DNA of 64,000 nucleotides from Antennarius striatus (taxonomy: Eukaryota > Chordata > Actinopteri > Lophiiformes > Antennariidae). Where the stretch lies: contig NC_090781.1 in assembly GCF_040054535.1 (NCBI RefSeq), positions 17,398,482-17,462,481 on the forward strand. Reading direction: 5' to 3'. The notes beneath the pieces are model-generated. The model had not been told where the DNA came from. It did not search any database and saw only the letters and a list, made by a program, of their open reading frames with translations. The position numbers and the translations under genes were made by a program. Positions 61,871 to 64,000 of this stretch are shown piece after piece (the stretch's first letter is position 1; every line of letters starts with the position of its first letter).

Positions 61871-64000
61871 CTGTGGAAAGCAGGAGACAGACAGAAAGAA
61901 GAGGTGGACGGAGGAGAAAAAAATGACAAAATGGAGAGAAGATTACAAAATGAATATTGATCTCTTTGTGTATATATATTTATGAATAAATGATGTTCAT
62001 CATATAGTAGTGTAGAGATGCTTTACTACCGAACGGCTGACTGATCTCACATTCAATATATACAAATGCATTAACAAATGATAACCCACACTATTCAAAC
62101 ATTCTGCTGATTATGTTGGGAAACAAACACATAGTGTGTTTGAGGTTGGTGCTACCATATGGGGGTAACGTTGCACATAACTTTCCTCAACTTTGGAAAA
62201 CATTGTGTTGATTGTGTTATCCTGGAGGGGTGGCACGGTGGCGCAGCGGGTAGCGCTGTCGCTGCACAACAGGGCGGTTTCGAGTCCTGCTCTGTATGGA
62301 TTTTGCGTGTTTTCCCCAAGTCTGTGTGGGTTCTCTCCGGGCTCCCCTCAAAAACATGCACTTCAGCTTAAGTGGCCGGTCCCAAATTGCCCATAGGAGT
62401 GAGTGTGTGTGTGCGTGTTTGTATGTCTCTGCGTGGCTCCGCAGTGCACTGGCGTCACGCCTGGAGTTTGCCCTGGCTTACGCCCTATGCCAGCTGGAAT
62501 AGACTCCAGCTCCCCGTGACCAACTCAAGCGGATGAAGCGGGTACGAAAATGAATGAATTTTATCCTGGAGTAGAAGCAGCTAAGTTGGCGTAAACTTCT
62601 CTGTAGAGCCAGCAGTCGAACAAAAATGGGAGGTCACGATGTAACGAAGGTTTGCTCAACAGAGGCAAAACAGATGCATTAAAGAAGGATGTTACAAAAA
62701 GAGCTGAACTCATGACTACAAAACACATGTAGGGCTGTATTTCATCATGGTAACCTGTAAGAAATAATACTTTAGAAAGCTCATTAAAGCAAAAGTGGAA
62801 ACACAACACTTAAAATATCCCCATAATAATTCTGCTTGTCTCTCCATTCGTTCACACAATCATTACAAATACTTAAAGGACAAGGTGATGAAAGACAGTT
62901 CGCAGCAGAGTTTTGCATAATATAACACTGTATAAGACTGTATAATAATGTTTATATGCTCTTTAATTAAACCTCTGACTAAAATTATTTTATTCTTGAA
63001 AAACATTGTGTTGGTTGTGGGCAGCAGCTTGATGGAGAGTGAAGTAAACTGGTCACATTGGTTCGATGGCCTTTCCCTTGTATGTTCACTGCTACTCTTT
63101 TCCCTGCAGCACATCCCTTTCCTCAGTCTTAGTCCCTCCTAAAACACCATCAGCTGTTACAGCTACTGCTATGGTGAATGCACTGAGGATATGTATCAGT
63201 GTAATCTACAGTACAAGGTCCTGTGCAACTTGTCTCCGGCTCAGCAGGAGATCTATAAGAAATTCAAATAACACTAGGCACCCGCTTTTTTTTACTAAAA
63301 ATAAAACCTGCCTCCTCCTGTAAGCGATGCAGGGGCGGGGACAACATTCAGTCAACACCTCACATTCTTCACTCACGTCTCCCTGCCCCTCCTATTCCCC
63401 TCTATTCAGGCCTCTGAATAGAAACAGTAGCAGCTCTATGTTGGAGCTGGCCGAAGCCTCAGGATAACTAAATCAAGGAGAAGTGTTAATTCAGAGTTAT
63501 TGTCAGGAAGGGTGGAAAGCCCTTTGAAAGAGTGGAAATATTTAGTGGAAAAGGTAACGCTTTTCTTGCAGAATACTGGCTGCACTGTTTCCCACCCACA
63601 GGTCCAATAATTCACATATGAACATGGAGGATTGACCCCAGGAACATGGGTGCATTGGTGAGATGATCTACCGTGGCGGCTCCTGACATTACTTCTGTAC
63701 TACATTTCATTTGCTAGAGCTCAGACAGAGACAAGTACCAGACACAAGTCTACCTATCATAGTTATTTTTACACGTGGAAAGCAAGATCAGTGAAATTAT
63801 TGGATGTAAGCTCTTAACTGAGCTTCCCCTCATCGGCGGATGGGTGAAGGATAAAACAGCTCCATGTAAGCATAATATAGTAGAAACTTACATTTTCTGA
63901 ACTAGAGAATCAATCATAATCTGTCTAGAAGAGGAAATGAAACCACAGAAATTATTCTGGATTCAGTGACTAAGCATTTTTTTCTCTCTGGGGATGACAC
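61871..64000 (-). other. Nectin intron running off the right end
   Basis: No V-type Ig exon or signal peptide could be found on the minus strand here. Apart from the SINE at 62228-62560 I see nothing definable. Confidence 0.6.
62228..62560 (+). mobile_element. tRNA-derived SINE, second copy, with 11-bp target duplication
   Basis: The head TGGCGCAGCGGGTAGCGC and box B GGTTTCGAGTCC open a body closely like the copy at 9912-10271 (shared GGGTTCTCTCCGGG, CCGGTCCCAAATTG, GTGCACTGGCGTC). It ends AAAATGAATGAA. The direct repeat TTATCCTGGAG flanks it at 62217-62227 and 62561-62571. Confidence 0.85.

Noticed and set aside
62561..63323. Search for the missing nectin V-type Ig exon
   Set aside because: Frames here lack the Ig Cys/Trp/DxGxYxC pattern, so the exon is presumed to lie beyond the window.

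Overview
This is a vertebrate nuclear window, almost certainly from a ray-finned (teleost) fish. The genes have many small GT-AG exons, the proteins match vertebrate families, and the repeats are of kinds common in teleosts: tRNA-headed SINEs, a Tol2-like hAT element, Tc1-like remnants, a solo LTR, LINE pieces and long CA/TG tracts. No prokaryotic features, CRISPR array, rRNA or genuine tRNA gene were seen. Exon limits below were read by eye from splice signals, reading frame and remembered family sequences; no search was run.

Layout. (1) 304-3110, minus: 5' part of apbb1 (Fe65), with a non-coding first exon, an acidic N-terminal exon, the WW-domain exon and two further exons; the PTB domains lie off the left end. 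(2) 5212-18350, minus: complete ilk (integrin-linked kinase), one non-coding exon plus twelve coding exons summing to exactly 452 codons and a stop. (3) 19347-23801, plus: complete rrp8 (nucleolar methyltransferase), seven exons, 551 residues, head-to-head with ilk across about 1 kb. (4) 24.0-54.7 kb: about 30 kb with no gene I can support. It holds microsatellites, a 1.37-kb hAT element, a solo LTR, a decayed Tc1-like transposon, SINE pieces and a TA-flanked foldback element. (5) 54734-61870, minus: 3' part of a nectin gene most like nectin-3 (second and third Ig domains, transmembrane segment, cytoplasmic tail ending in the afadin-binding EWYV). Signal peptide and V-type Ig domain lie off the right end. 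Its introns carry a LINE copy that lost most of its reverse transcriptase, an older RTE-like fragment and a SINE.

The genes do not form one pathway. From family knowledge, ILK (focal adhesions), nectin (adherens junctions) and Fe65 (adaptor binding APP-family tails) all act at adhesion or membrane-to-actin or membrane-to-nucleus interfaces, while RRP8 is a housekeeping rRNA and silencing factor. From memory, APBB1, RRP8 and ILK lie close together on human 11p15.4, with RRP8 and ILK head-to-head, so the left half looks like conserved synteny.

The most interesting observations are a symmetric 231-bp candidate cassette exon in the nectin stalk, a hAT element with intact 8-bp target duplications that still carries a transposase first-exon remnant, and an internally deleted LINE with clean 12-bp target duplications. 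I found no clearly new biological system.
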